From Pirellulaceae bacterium (GTDB taxonomy: Bacteria > Planctomycetota > Planctomycetia > Pirellulales > Pirellulaceae): 64,000 nucleotides of DNA. The notes below the pieces were generated by a model. The model saw nothing but the letters and a program-made list of their open reading frames with translations. It was not told the origin of the DNA and did not search any database. The position numbers were made by a program, and so were the translations under genes. Location: NCBI GenBank assembly GCA_019636385.1, contig JAHBXT010000001.1, positions 1,302,001 through 1,366,000 of the forward strand, read 5' to 3'. This document shows, in pieces, positions 18,173 through 28,100 of this stretch; position 1 is the first letter of the stretch, and every line of letters starts with the position of its first letter.

Positions 18173-20335
18173 ATGGGCGGAAAGCCTACGACGACTCTGA
18201 CTTTTCCAGAACCCAACATTGCGCTGATTACACTGGACAATCCGGACCGCAGCGCCAACATCTTGGCACAACCAACTTTAAAGGAGCTGGAGCAGCACTT
18301 CGATACGCTTCAGGCCCGCAACGATGTTCATGGATTGATTCTATGTTCGGGCAAGCCCGGCATGTTTATCGCCGGTGCTGACATTGGCGAATTCGTCGCG
18401 TCCATGGAGCAACCTGGCGATCATCGATCCCACGCCGAAGCCATGTGTCGCAAGGGACAGGCTCTGTTTGCCAGACTTTCGGCCATGCCGTTCGTAACCG
18501 TAGCCGCCATCGATGGTGTGTGCATGGGAGGGGGTACGGAGATATCCCTGTGGTGTGATCGCCGCATCGCTTCTAACAGTCCGCGAGCCGAAATCGGTTT
18601 GCCTGAGGTCAAGATCGGGCTGATTCCAGGCTGGGGTGGCACCGTGCGACTGCCGCGCATTGCCGGTTTATCCAATGCGATCGAAATGATTACCAGCGGT
18701 GAGACCGTTTCGGCCGCAGCCGCTTTGCAATTGGGTATTGTCAGTGCCGTTGTCAACTCGGACAAACTCTTGAGTGCCGCAATTGGGCTGGTCAAGCTAG
18801 AGCATGCGCGCGGGGGCTACTTGAAGGATCGCCAGCGCTGGCAACAGCCCATTAAGTTATCGCCTACGGAACTCGCCTTTCTCAAGGTGACTGCTGGAGC
18901 GATGATCAGTCAGTTGACCCAGGGCAACTACCCAGCACCGGTCGTGGCCTTGGAGACCATGTTGGAAACTCACAACCAGAGCATCGAAAAGGCATGTGAA
19001 GTCGAAGCTCAGGGTTTGGCGAAACTATTTGGCGGTGAAGCCAATCGAGCGTTGATGAATGTGTTCTTCATCACGGACCGTAACAAGAAGGATCAAGGTG
19101 CTGTTGGTGGATCGGCACCCGCCAAAATCCAAACGGTCGGCGTGATCGGTGCCGGCATCATGGGTTCAGGCATTGCCGGTGCCCACTTGAAGCGTAAGCT
19201 CAACACTTTCCTGTCCGATACGATGCCCGAAGCGCTCAGCAAGGGAGTCCGTGGCACGCTGGAAGAAGTATCGTTTGACAAGGCCAGTAAGGCCCCCAAC
19301 CCCAAGCAGCTATTAGAGTTCGCGCCGCTATTGAAATCAACCAGCGACCTGTCGGAACTGTCCGACTGCGATTTGGTGATCGAAGCCGTGGTCGAAAAGC
19401 TCGAAGTCAAGAAGCAGCTGTTCAATCAGCTGGAGGCTGTGCTGCGACCCGATGCGATTTTGGCCTCCAACACATCCACGATTCCCATTACCGAACTGGC
19501 TAAGGGGTTGAAGCATCCGGAAAGATTCTGCGGGATTCACTATTTCAATCCGGTTCGCCGCATGATGTTGGTGGAGGTCATTCGGGGGCCACAGAGTTCC
19601 GACGCAACGATCGCCAGCGCTGTGGCTCACGTCAAGAAATTGGGCAAGTTCCCGGTGGTCGTCCAGGACGGTCCGGGATTCTTGGTCAATCGTCTACTGT
19701 TCCCGTACATGAACGAAGCTTTGCAATTGCTGGCCGAAGGCGTGCCCATGGACGCCATCGACAAGGCCGCCAAGAAATTCGGTCTGCCGATGGGGCCATT
19801 GGAACTGCACGACATGGTCGGGCTAGATACTGCTCTGTATGCCGGTGGCGTCATGCACGACAAACTGCCAGAAAGAATGATCGACACCCCCATTTTAGCT
19901 GCCATGGTGAATGCTGGACGGCTGGGGAATAAATCTGGACAGGGATTTTATTCCTACAAGAATAAGAAAGGTAAACGAACGGCCGATCCGGCGGTTCAAG
20001 AACTGCTGAAGCCGTTCATTAAGAGTTCCGGTAATCAGCCTAGTGGTGATGCTTTGACAGCCAGGCTAATTCTGCCCATGCTGCTAGAGGCAAGCGATGT
20101 GCTTGACGCCGGATTGGTTCGCGATGCACGTGATGTGGATTTGGGGCTAATTTACGGAATAGGCTTCCCGCCGTTCAAAGGCGGGTTGTTGTTCTGGGCT
20201 GATCGACAGGGCATTGGCAGTATTATGAAGATGCTGGAACCGTTAGCGGCGGTCGGCCCGCGATTCGCTCCAACCAAATATCTCAAAGAATTAGCCGCTA
20301 GCGGCAAGTCCTTCTATCAAAAATCTCAGGCTTAG
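18173..20335 (+). CDS. fadJ: 3-hydroxyacyl-CoA dehydrogenase / enoyl-CoA hydratase (FadJ/FadB-like)
   Basis: This bifunctional beta-oxidation enzyme of 720 residues hydrates trans-2-enoyl-CoA and oxidises the L-3-hydroxyacyl-CoA with NAD. The N-terminal crotonase domain (about 1-300) carries an oxyanion-hole region (IDGVCMGGGTEISLWCDRR) and the catalytic Glu in LPEVKIGLIPGWGG. The NAD-binding part begins with GVIGAGIMGSG near residue 324, followed by GIHYFNPV and VEVIRGP, which hold the catalytic His-Glu pair. The C-terminal dehydrogenase domains end near residue 720, the usual length for FadJ. A strong ribosome site (AGAGAGAAGG) precedes the ATG. The thiolase gene follows after 27 bases and an acyl-CoA dehydrogenase after that, forming one fatty-acid oxidation operon. 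The symbol is by similarity; FadB is the alternative name. Confidence 0.93.
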   Translation: MGGKPTTTLTFPEPNIALITLDNPDRSANILAQPTLKELEQHFDTLQARNDVHGLILCSGKPGMFIAGADIGEFVASMEQPGDHRSHAEAMCRKGQALFARLSAMPFVTVAAIDGVCMGGGTEISLWCDRRIASNSPRAEIGLPEVKIGLIPGWGGTVRLPRIAGLSNAIEMITSGETVSAAAALQLGIVSAVVNSDKLLSAAIGLVKLEHARGGYLKDRQRWQQPIKLSPTELAFLKVTAGAMISQLTQGNYPAPVVALETMLETHNQSIEKACEVEAQGLAKLFGGEANRALMNVFFITDRNKKDQGAVGGSAPAKIQTVGVIGAGIMGSGIAGAHLKRKLNTFLSDTMPEALSKGVRGTLEEVSFDKASKAPNPKQLLEFAPLLKSTSDLSELSDCDLVIEAVVEKLEVKKQLFNQLEAVLRPDAILASNTSTIPITELAKGLKHPERFCGIHYFNPVRRMMLVEVIRGPQSSDATIASAVAHVKKLGKFPVVVQDGPGFLVNRLLFPYMNEALQLLAEGVPMDAIDKAAKKFGLPMGPLELHDMVGLDTALYAGGVMHDKLPERMIDTPILAAMVNAGRLGNKSGQGFYSYKNKKGKRTADPAVQELLKPFIKSSGNQPSGDALTARLILPMLLEASDVLDAGLVRDARDVDLGLIYGIGFPPFKGGLLFWADRQGIGSIMKMLEPLAAVGPRFAPTKYLKELAASGKSFYQKSQA

Positions 20336-20362
20336 AACCAAACAGGGAGCGAAATCGCGAAC

Positions 20363-21523
20363 ATGAGAAATGCAGTAGTCATTGATGCGGTGCGGACCCC
20401 TGTTGGCCGCGCACACCCGGAACGAGGCTTCTATCGCTTGATTCGCAGCGATGATTTAGCAGCCTCTTGCGTTCAGGCATTGCTCGACCGAACGGGCTTA
20501 GCCGCCGAACACGTCGAAGACCTGATCATGGGCAACACCCAGCAGACCCTCGAGCAAGGCATGAATGTGGCGCGAACCGTTGGTTTGGTTGCCGGACTGA
20601 ATGTGACCACAGGCGGGACGACGGTCAATCGACTGTGTGGCAGCAGTTTGCAGGCCATCAATCAAGCCTCGCATGCTATCGCAGCTGGCGCCGAAGACGT
20701 ACACATCGTGGGCGGGCTAGAGCACATGCATCACGTGTCGATGATGCACGCCGTGGACATCAATCCCAAGATGTATCGCACGACCTCCAAAGCTGCGATG
20801 ATGATGGGTATTACCGCCGAATTCTTGGCTCAGTCGCAAGGTATTTCCCGTCAAGAGCAAGACGAATTTGCATGTTCGAGCCATAGAAAAGCGGCCCAAG
20901 CCGAGGCTGAGGGCCGGTTTGATGCTGAGCGGATTGAGATTTACGGTCATGATGAATCGGGCGGGATCATGTTGTTGGACCACGACCAATGCGTTCGCGC
21001 CGAGACGACCATGGAGATACTGGCGGGTCTTGACCCTGCGTTTATGCCCAAGGTTGGAACGGTAACAGCGGGCAACAGTTCACCTCTCAACGACGGTGCC
21101 GCCGCCCTGTTGGTGATGTCCGACGAGCGGGCTCGTGAATTGGGTGTTAAGCCCATCGCCCGAATTGTGGCTTCAGCCGTCGCCGGTGTTGATCCGTGTG
21201 TGATGGGGACCGGACCGGTGCCAGCTACAAAGAAAGCTCTTAAGCGAGCCAATTTGCAGCTCTCGGATATCGGGTTGATCGAGTTGAATGAGGCGTTCGC
21301 GGCACAAGCGTTGTCCTGCATTCGCACATTGGGCATGGACATGGATAAAGTCAACGTTAATGGGGGAGCAATCGCCATTGGCCACCCGTTGGGTGCTAGC
21401 GGCGCGCGGATTACCACAACGCTGCTGCACTCAATGCAGCAGCGTCAAGTTCAGTTTGGACTAGCCACGATGTGCATCGGTGCTGGGCAGGGAATTGCCA
21501 CGATTTTTGAATTAGTTGCGTAA
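20363..21523 (+). CDS. fadA: Acetyl-CoA acyltransferase (thiolase)
   Basis: This 386-residue thiolase makes the last cut of beta-oxidation, converting 3-ketoacyl-CoA plus CoA to acetyl-CoA plus a shortened acyl-CoA. The acyl-accepting Cys is in NRLCGSSLQA (near residue 94). The catalytic His is in GGAIAIGHPLGASGARI, and the second Cys in ATMCIGAGQG. N- and C-terminal thiolase halves are complete. The ribosome site AGGGAG is about 13 bases before the ATG. It sits 27 bases after the FadJ-like gene, its natural partner for a trifunctional complex, and 84 bases before the acyl-CoA dehydrogenase. FadI is an equally possible symbol. Confidence 0.94.
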   Translation: MRNAVVIDAVRTPVGRAHPERGFYRLIRSDDLAASCVQALLDRTGLAAEHVEDLIMGNTQQTLEQGMNVARTVGLVAGLNVTTGGTTVNRLCGSSLQAINQASHAIAAGAEDVHIVGGLEHMHHVSMMHAVDINPKMYRTTSKAAMMMGITAEFLAQSQGISRQEQDEFACSSHRKAAQAEAEGRFDAERIEIYGHDESGGIMLLDHDQCVRAETTMEILAGLDPAFMPKVGTVTAGNSSPLNDGAAALLVMSDERARELGVKPIARIVASAVAGVDPCVMGTGPVPATKKALKRANLQLSDIGLIELNEAFAAQALSCIRTLGMDMDKVNVNGGAIAIGHPLGASGARITTTLLHSMQQRQVQFGLATMCIGAGQGIATIFELVA

Positions 21524-21607
21524 ATTGAGTTTGTCATAACCGCCGGGACATCTGTGAAATAGTCGCCACGTCTGTCCCCCAGACACCTGTTTTTCAAGGA
21601 GCCTTCC

Positions 21608-23527
21608 ATGTCGACCGAATTGAAATCACCGCACAAGTCCAGTTCGCCACAAGCGGAATCGTTCGCCGAAACCGCACTCAAGTTGGGAGGCAAGAGTGAT
21701 GATGAAGCTCGACGCACCGGAGCCATTGACCGTGCGGATGATCAAGTCGAAGAGCTGTTCAAGCCGCAGTATCAAACCGTCAACAGCCCGGCTCACCGCG
21801 CCGTATGGGATCAAGGCGTACCAGTGGATCTGTTCCGTAGCAAAGAATTCACTACACCTGCCGACATTCAGCAGGTGATGGACCGTTCGATCGAGGTTGT
21901 TAAACAACATCGCGACGGCAATACACTGTTGGACGAGCGCAGTAAGATTCGGGATCAAGTCTTAGAAGACTTGGGCAGTGCCGGTTACTGGGGCTTGTTA
22001 GTTGACAAAGAGTATGGTGGGTCAGGGGCTTCGATCCGTAGCTTTTCCACATTTTTGACCCGCATGGCACAAGTGAACCCAACCATTGGTGGCTTGGCCT
22101 CGGTTCACGGCTGCATTGGTGCCGTCGATCCGGTACGTACGTTTGGTAACGATGAGCAGAAGCAACGGTTTCTGCCGGACTTAGCCAGCGGTCGCCGCTT
22201 GTCGGCATTTGCTTTGACAGAGCCGGGTGCCGGTTCCGACCTGACGGCCCTGCGAACTCGGGCGAAGCTGGATGGCGACAGTTATGTCGTCAACGGTGAA
22301 AAGTTGTTCATCACCAACGTGGTGCCTGGACGAACCGTCGGCTTAGTGTGCTTGGTTGAAGATCAACCGGCTGTTCTCATCTGCGACCTGCCTCGGGAAG
22401 AGAACGCCAATTTTCAGCTTCGTAAGTACGGCTTGCATGCTTTGAAACACACCTTCAACCAAGGCATCATCTTCAAGGACTTCCGCGTACCGAAGGAGAA
22501 TTTGCTGCATGTCGAGCGCGGTAATGGCCTGACCATTGCTTACCACGGCTTGAACCTGGGTCGCATCGCACTGTGTGCTGGCGCCGCTGGGGTCATGCGC
22601 GGCATGATGGGCAGCATGATTCCGTGGGCCCAATATCGTGTTACCTATGCCGAAAAGATCGCGAAGCGAGAATTGGTTCGACGACGATTGAGTAAGCTAG
22701 CAGGCATGATCGTCGCCTCGGATTCTCTGGTGCATTGGTGTTCCGATTTGATCGACCAAGGCTATCGCGGAGAAATGGAATGTATCGTGGCCAAGATTTT
22801 TGGCTCCGAGTTCCAGAAGGAGGCCGCAATCGAACTGTTTATGAAGACCCACGGCGGACGCTCGTTCCTGCACGGCCATCTATTAGGTGACAACGTGCAT
22901 GAATTCTTGGCACCTTGCATTTACGAAGGTGAAGGCGAGATGCTGGGCATGGCCTTCTTCAAGTCGTTGGTCAAACATCACGGTATGCAGTTCTTCGAGC
23001 CCGTAGGAAAGGCTCTGCACGCGGCAGGCATTCGCAATATGAATCCCGCCAACCCCATGCACTTGTGGGCGCTACGTGGCGTGATGGGCCCTTATGTTAA
23101 GTGGCTGGCGGGCCGCAAGCTGTCTCGAATTCCTCGACCGGAATTGCCGACGATGCCTTCACGACTACGCAATCATGCCGAGTTTGCCTGCATCGCCTTG
23201 CAGAAAACCGCTTTGGAGACCGACGGCTTGATGCAGCGCCATCAGCTGAAGCTGGCTGACCGCCAGTGCCAGATGTCGGAGCTGTCGCTGCGAATTCAGT
23301 CGATGATCGTCGTGCTGTGTACCAGCTTGTACGCGGCTCGTCAGAACAACGAGGTCATCCAAGATGCAGCGGATGTCTTCTGCATCGAGACGATTCGACG
23401 ATATACCGGCAAACGCTTAAGCGATCGCGATTATCGCGCCATCAACAAATTGGGCGAGACCATCGTCGACGGCGGCTGGAAGACCTTTACCAGTGAAGCT
23501 CCAGACGAAATCATGATGAAGTACTAG
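21608..23527 (+). CDS. Acyl-CoA dehydrogenase with C-terminal extension
   Basis: This is an FAD enzyme introducing the trans-2 double bond in acyl-CoA, the first beta-oxidation step. It has 639 residues, well above the roughly 380-400 of simple family members. The dehydrogenase core begins near residue 100 and contains the FAD/substrate motif LTEPGAGSDLTALR. The probable catalytic Glu is in CIYEGEGEML. About 190 residues follow, mostly helical, as in VLCAD/FadE-type long-chain enzymes; an extended, polar N-terminal lead of about 90 residues is also present. AAGGAG lies 7 bases before the ATG. It completes the operon with the FadJ-like and thiolase genes, and a strong terminator follows. Long-chain specificity is inferred from size alone. 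Confidence 0.92.
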   Translation: MSTELKSPHKSSSPQAESFAETALKLGGKSDDEARRTGAIDRADDQVEELFKPQYQTVNSPAHRAVWDQGVPVDLFRSKEFTTPADIQQVMDRSIEVVKQHRDGNTLLDERSKIRDQVLEDLGSAGYWGLLVDKEYGGSGASIRSFSTFLTRMAQVNPTIGGLASVHGCIGAVDPVRTFGNDEQKQRFLPDLASGRRLSAFALTEPGAGSDLTALRTRAKLDGDSYVVNGEKLFITNVVPGRTVGLVCLVEDQPAVLICDLPREENANFQLRKYGLHALKHTFNQGIIFKDFRVPKENLLHVERGNGLTIAYHGLNLGRIALCAGAAGVMRGMMGSMIPWAQYRVTYAEKIAKRELVRRRLSKLAGMIVASDSLVHWCSDLIDQGYRGEMECIVAKIFGSEFQKEAAIELFMKTHGGRSFLHGHLLGDNVHEFLAPCIYEGEGEMLGMAFFKSLVKHHGMQFFEPVGKALHAAGIRNMNPANPMHLWALRGVMGPYVKWLAGRKLSRIPRPELPTMPSRLRNHAEFACIALQKTALETDGLMQRHQLKLADRQCQMSELSLRIQSMIVVLCTSLYAARQNNEVIQDAADVFCIETIRRYTGKRLSDRDYRAINKLGETIVDGGWKTFTSEAPDEIMMKY

Positions 23528-23572
23528 ACAGCTCAGAGCTGAACTGTTTAATCAGACTAATGACAACCAACG

Positions 23573-23608
23573 AACCTTGCCGACCAATTGTCGGCAAGGT
23601 TTCTTGTT
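23573..23608 (+). terminator. Intrinsic terminator of the beta-oxidation operon
   Basis: A perfect 12-bp stem pairs AACCTTGCCGAC (23573-23584) with GTCGGCAAGGTT (23590-23601) around the loop CAATT. It is followed by TCTTGTT. It sits 46 bases after the acyl-CoA dehydrogenase stop and between two convergent genes. Confidence 0.8.
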
Positions 23609-23742
23609 GGGTGGCTAGTATTGGCAGGCCATCTGAGTAAGGTCGGCCCCAGAGATGAAGCAATGGCCAAGAGCCAAGCAATGCGGCATCTCACGCTTTG
23701 GCGAGCGTAGTTGCAGCGATCCGCACCCGACAGTATCGCGAG

Positions 23743-24933
23743 TTACGGGCGATAGCTATTGGAAGTTCTAGGCAGTATGGCACTGGCAGGTCGGGCAGGT
23801 ACTTTTTTGGAAGCGCTCTGTCGTTGGTCTGCCAACCTAGTTTCTGACTGAGCAGATGGCAAGGTCATCTCCTGAAGTGCACTGTTGGATGATTGCTTAA
23901 TGCCTTGATCGTTCCAGGCTAGTACACCTGACGATAACTGCCCTTGATGGTATTCGGCAATTGCCTTGCGCATGCCATTGTCGTGCCACCAATTCCACTT
24001 GCCTACTTGCTGGCCGGCAGCGTATTGACCGGTTGATTCTGGTTGGCCGTTGGCATACCAACTGGCGAACTTTCCATGCAACTGCCCGTGTTGATAGCTG
24101 GCTTGGTAGCGCACAGCTCCGTTCTCGAAATAGGCGGTATAGTCGCCGTGTCGAATCTCTACGTTTTGGACTTCATACGAGGCCAGCGTATTTTCGTGCC
24201 AGTTGTCAGGCGCGGTTAGCTTTTGTGCAGCAGTCAAGTATTCATACTCGATCCTAGGCTTTTTGTCGGCGAAGAATTCCTGCTTTCTCTCAACGCGCTG
24301 CCCGGCCGTATACCGCAACTGCTTGATGATATTGCCCTTGGCATCTTTCTGCACTAAATCGCCGTGTGGCAGTCCTTGCTGATAATGACTGAGCACGAAC
24401 TCGTGTCCGCCAGGGTAGTACCAAATTGCAGGTCCATCGCGCAATCCGTCGAGTAGTTGGATTTGGCTAATCGTGCGATTTTCAGCATCGCTGATTGTCC
24501 ACATTCCATTCATCTTTCCATCGCTGAACTCGACTGAAGATTGAAACGGCGATTTGAATTTTGTGTAGGGCTCTTTTTCGAACAGCTTCGAGCTACCAGC
24601 GGTACAGAATCGAATCCACACTCCATCGGCCCGGCCCATCTTGTACGTTCCGCTAACTATGACATCACCGCGCTGGCTCCACTCCTGATATTCTCCATGG
24701 TTAACAAAGTTACCATTGGAATCCAGGATAACTTGCCGAGTTATATGCAGTTGGCCCGATGGATAGCGTTGCTGAATGACTTCGCCTTTGACTACTGCGG
24801 CTTCCGTTTTGACGACCGTTCCTGAATCTTCCAACTCCAACACCAGTTCTTCCTGAGCCCATGCGTTGGATAGGATTATTGACATTAACCCGATTCCATA
24901 GGCACCAATCCAAAGTCGGCGAGGTTGATTCAT
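23743..24933 (-). CDS. Secreted MORN/YwqK-like repeat protein
   Basis: The 396-residue product starts with a signal peptide (hydrophobic residues 8-24, predicted cut after NAWA before QEE). The rest consists of about ten short repeats of the MORN-variant type seen in YwqK-family proteins: YPSGQLH, HGEYQEW, YYPGGHEF, HGDYTAYFENGAVRY, HGKFASWYANGQPES and KWNWWHDNGMRKA. These fold as stacked beta-hairpins and usually bind partners rather than catalyse. The C-terminal 55 residues are Ser/Gln-rich and probably disordered. The gene lies downstream of the large PQQ-propeller gene on the same strand, separated by about 200 bases. Function is unknown; YwqK itself is annotated as an antitoxin, but nothing here suggests a toxin partner. 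Confidence 0.85.
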   Translation of the reverse strand: MNQPRRLWIGAYGIGLMSIILSNAWAQEELVLELEDSGTVVKTEAAVVKGEVIQQRYPSGQLHITRQVILDSNGNFVNHGEYQEWSQRGDVIVSGTYKMGRADGVWIRFCTAGSSKLFEKEPYTKFKSPFQSSVEFSDGKMNGMWTISDAENRTISQIQLLDGLRDGPAIWYYPGGHEFVLSHYQQGLPHGDLVQKDAKGNIIKQLRYTAGQRVERKQEFFADKKPRIEYEYLTAAQKLTAPDNWHENTLASYEVQNVEIRHGDYTAYFENGAVRYQASYQHGQLHGKFASWYANGQPESTGQYAAGQQVGKWNWWHDNGMRKAIAEYHQGQLSSGVLAWNDQGIKQSSNSALQEMTLPSAQSETRLADQRQSASKKVPARPASAILPRTSNSYRP

Positions 24934-25137
24934 GGCAAAACCACTTCCTTAGCTGGTGACGCAGAAGCCTTGATCATCCAGAATTGCAATTCCATCGACT
25001 GCTAACCGATGCTAGCAATCATGACCTTGTGGCGGCACAATGTGCGCAGCACGAAATGCTAACCAGATCGGCAAACTGCACCGGCAGCCTTGAGACGGAC
25101 TGCCAATTCCACCATAACTGGCGGGAATCGGCAGGAC

Positions 25138-28100
25138 TTAGCGAGGTTTGTTGGTGCGAACCAATCGAACGCCGCTGATAACAACGTTGCCTGGCTTGGC
25201 TACCAATTCGATGTTCAGCTCCTTGCTCAATAGCACATTCTCAAAACGGCAATGTGCATGGAGCCCGCTGCGAGTAGCCGCAGGCTGTTGGATTTGGTCC
25301 AGTCCAGCCGTTAGTGCAGTAGACTTCATCGTGACCTGTTGTGACTGATTTACATCGGTCAACCGTACCTCGAAGCTAGGTGGCAGGCCACCATCATGCA
25401 ATTCGGATGTTGTTCCAAAATACAATTCGATATCGTAAGCATGTGCTGCGACCGATTGATTGTTAGTCGAATCCGTTACCTCGGCCGTGACGGAAGCTAC
25501 CTCTGCAGGCAACTCATCATCGGAGTCAGATTCTTTGGGCCTGCTGCCGGATTTAGCCGGTCTGCTTTGGATCTGGGTAATTAGCCCGATCCTCAGGTGT
25601 GTTGCCCCCACAGCTCCTGAAGACAGCACCCAGGAATTGTCTGCACCCAAAAAAGCGGATGAATGTTGTTGAACGAAACGCACGCCTTCATTCAGACGGA
25701 TCGAAAGTGGTGGAGGATCGCCCGACGAGTGAGGATATTCAATCCACAACACGCCGTCTTCATCGCGCCGATCTCCCGGCGCTCCGAAGTTAATGCCTAC
25801 CGACTCGATGGCGGTGTCGGCGTCGGCCAACGTAGCTGTCAAATTGGTCGCCCAGACATCGACGTCTGGCATGTGCACCAGCGCCAGCGATGTCTGATTC
25901 TGATAGGCGCACGAACAGGTCCGTGTGTAATCCGGAGCATTCAACACGCCGTTGGCCACGATCAAATTGGAAGTACATCCCGACTTGAATCCGCCAATAT
26001 TTCCGGTACCGGCATCGGTCAACAAATCGTAATAGCCGGCAGCTCCTGAACGAAAAGTCAGGAGATTCTCGCTGGCAATAATCTGATTACAACCATAGGC
26101 GCGCGTAATTCTCCATGGCTGCAATTGGCCGGTCAATGGATTCTTGATCATACGTGGCTGACCTGTGCGAATATCAAACGCACCGGCGGATTGTGAGTAT
26201 GCGTTGGTGTTGGTCAGAATCCACTGATGATGCAAGATGCACGGGCCGCTGTAGGACAGATCGTCCTGCGCCCATTGCAGCGACCCGGTAGCGGCTTGAT
26301 AGACGCGCATTCCTTTGCCAATTTCGTCGGCCAGCCGATCGCTGCCGCGTGCGCCAGCTTGTAATAGCAAATCGTACTCTTGCGAATATCCTAACCACGT
26401 ACCGACCACATGTTCGCGAACCTCCCAGAGGCCCTGTCCGGTTTGTGCATCCAACGCCAGGATGCGATTGGATTGGCTGTTCAATTGTCCACGGCGTTTC
26501 AAAGCTTCCTCGATTTGTGCCGGATGGCGATCGAGGCAGTACACCTTGCCACCGCCGGCCACGATGCCGTTGTGCCAAAAGCTGTGCTGAGCGTCGACGC
26601 GCCACAGCAGCTGACCACTATGCCGGTCAAATGCCAGCAGTGCACGACTGGCGGCGCGATCTAAACTCTTGGAACCGAAGGCTGCCTTGTTGCCTTTAAG
26701 GAGCTTGTCTCCATCGATTTCCAGACCTAGACGCTGACGATACTTTGCAAACCCCAACCCACCCAGCAGCACGTTGTCGTAGACTCCGATAAAACCCCAT
26801 TCCAGCTGGTCGCCTGCCTCGTCCGTTGGCATGCTGATCTGACCTCTATCTTGGCCCGATGCTGCGTCCAGTATCTTGCAGGTGTTGCCCATCACCAAGT
26901 AAATGCGATCCTCGGTGACAACGTAATTCGTGCCGCGGGCGTTGGCCCCGGGAATGTGAACTTGGTTGTACTTTGTATCCAGTGGCGCATCTTCGTAGGT
27001 TTGATCATAGTACACATCAAATGTCCCTAAATCGTCGAAGTCGCGATGCCACAACACACGACCGGTATACACATCACGAGCACTGAGGCAATTATGTCCC
27101 TGAATGACTAAGCGGCCGGCGACTACTTGTTGCGGAGGACCATGGCCATGCCTGGGCAAAACATCCAAATTGCTGTTGCCGCCAAACCACAAGATTCCCA
27201 GCGGCATTTTCACTCGACTGTCATCTGACTTTACTGAATTGGCGATGTCACCATGCTGATGCGTCCAGTCCGCTGAACCAGGCAAAGGACCCACGCGTCG
27301 GACCACAACCGCGTTGGGATGAATTGTTAGCTGCGCCTGCTCCAATTGCAACTTGCTGAGGTGCTCGGCGGTTTGCTGTATCAGCGCAGCATCAGACCGT
27401 TCTATCAGCATAGCTCCTCCGAATGGTCGTACTGCTGAATACACGGCCTGGATGTCGGCGTCGGACCACTGGCTCGCCAGTTCTTCCGAAACGAATACGC
27501 TATGCGCAATATTTTGTGGCGGAGAGAAGCTGCGGGGAACGGAGCAGTGCACAGTGATTTTCGTCCCATAAGCCCCAAGAGCATCCAATTGCCGTCGCGC
27601 AGCATCGACGCGCTGCGGATTCGAATCGACAACGGCCAGCTGCACAAACGGACTAATCTGAGCCCAAGCCGCAATGAAAGCTGGGTCACACTCTCCGAAC
27701 CAAAACGCATAGCCTTCGCCATTGGTCTGTGCAATCATGTGTTGTACACGCACGACTGCGGCTTCAATGGACTGTGGCTCGGCTGGCTGGGTTGTGGCTG
27801 ACCTCTTAGTCGTCGTCTGCTCGCTCACTGCCGAAGTTGCTGGCTGGCCATAAGCATAGATCGTCCCTGATTCGGAAACAGCCAATAGCTTGTGATCGGC
27901 GACCAGCAGCCGGCCAATATTCTCGGGCGCTGTAAACTGCCGAACGATTTGGCCACCAGTCAATTTCCCGCTAGCCACTTCAGGCAGGCCAATGACTGTC
28001 ACCGTCTGCTGGTCGGCTGCAATCAAGTGCTGGCCGGCGAGAATCAAGTCGGACATGGCTGGAGCGTTGATGTTCCACACGGAATCACGATACTTATCGT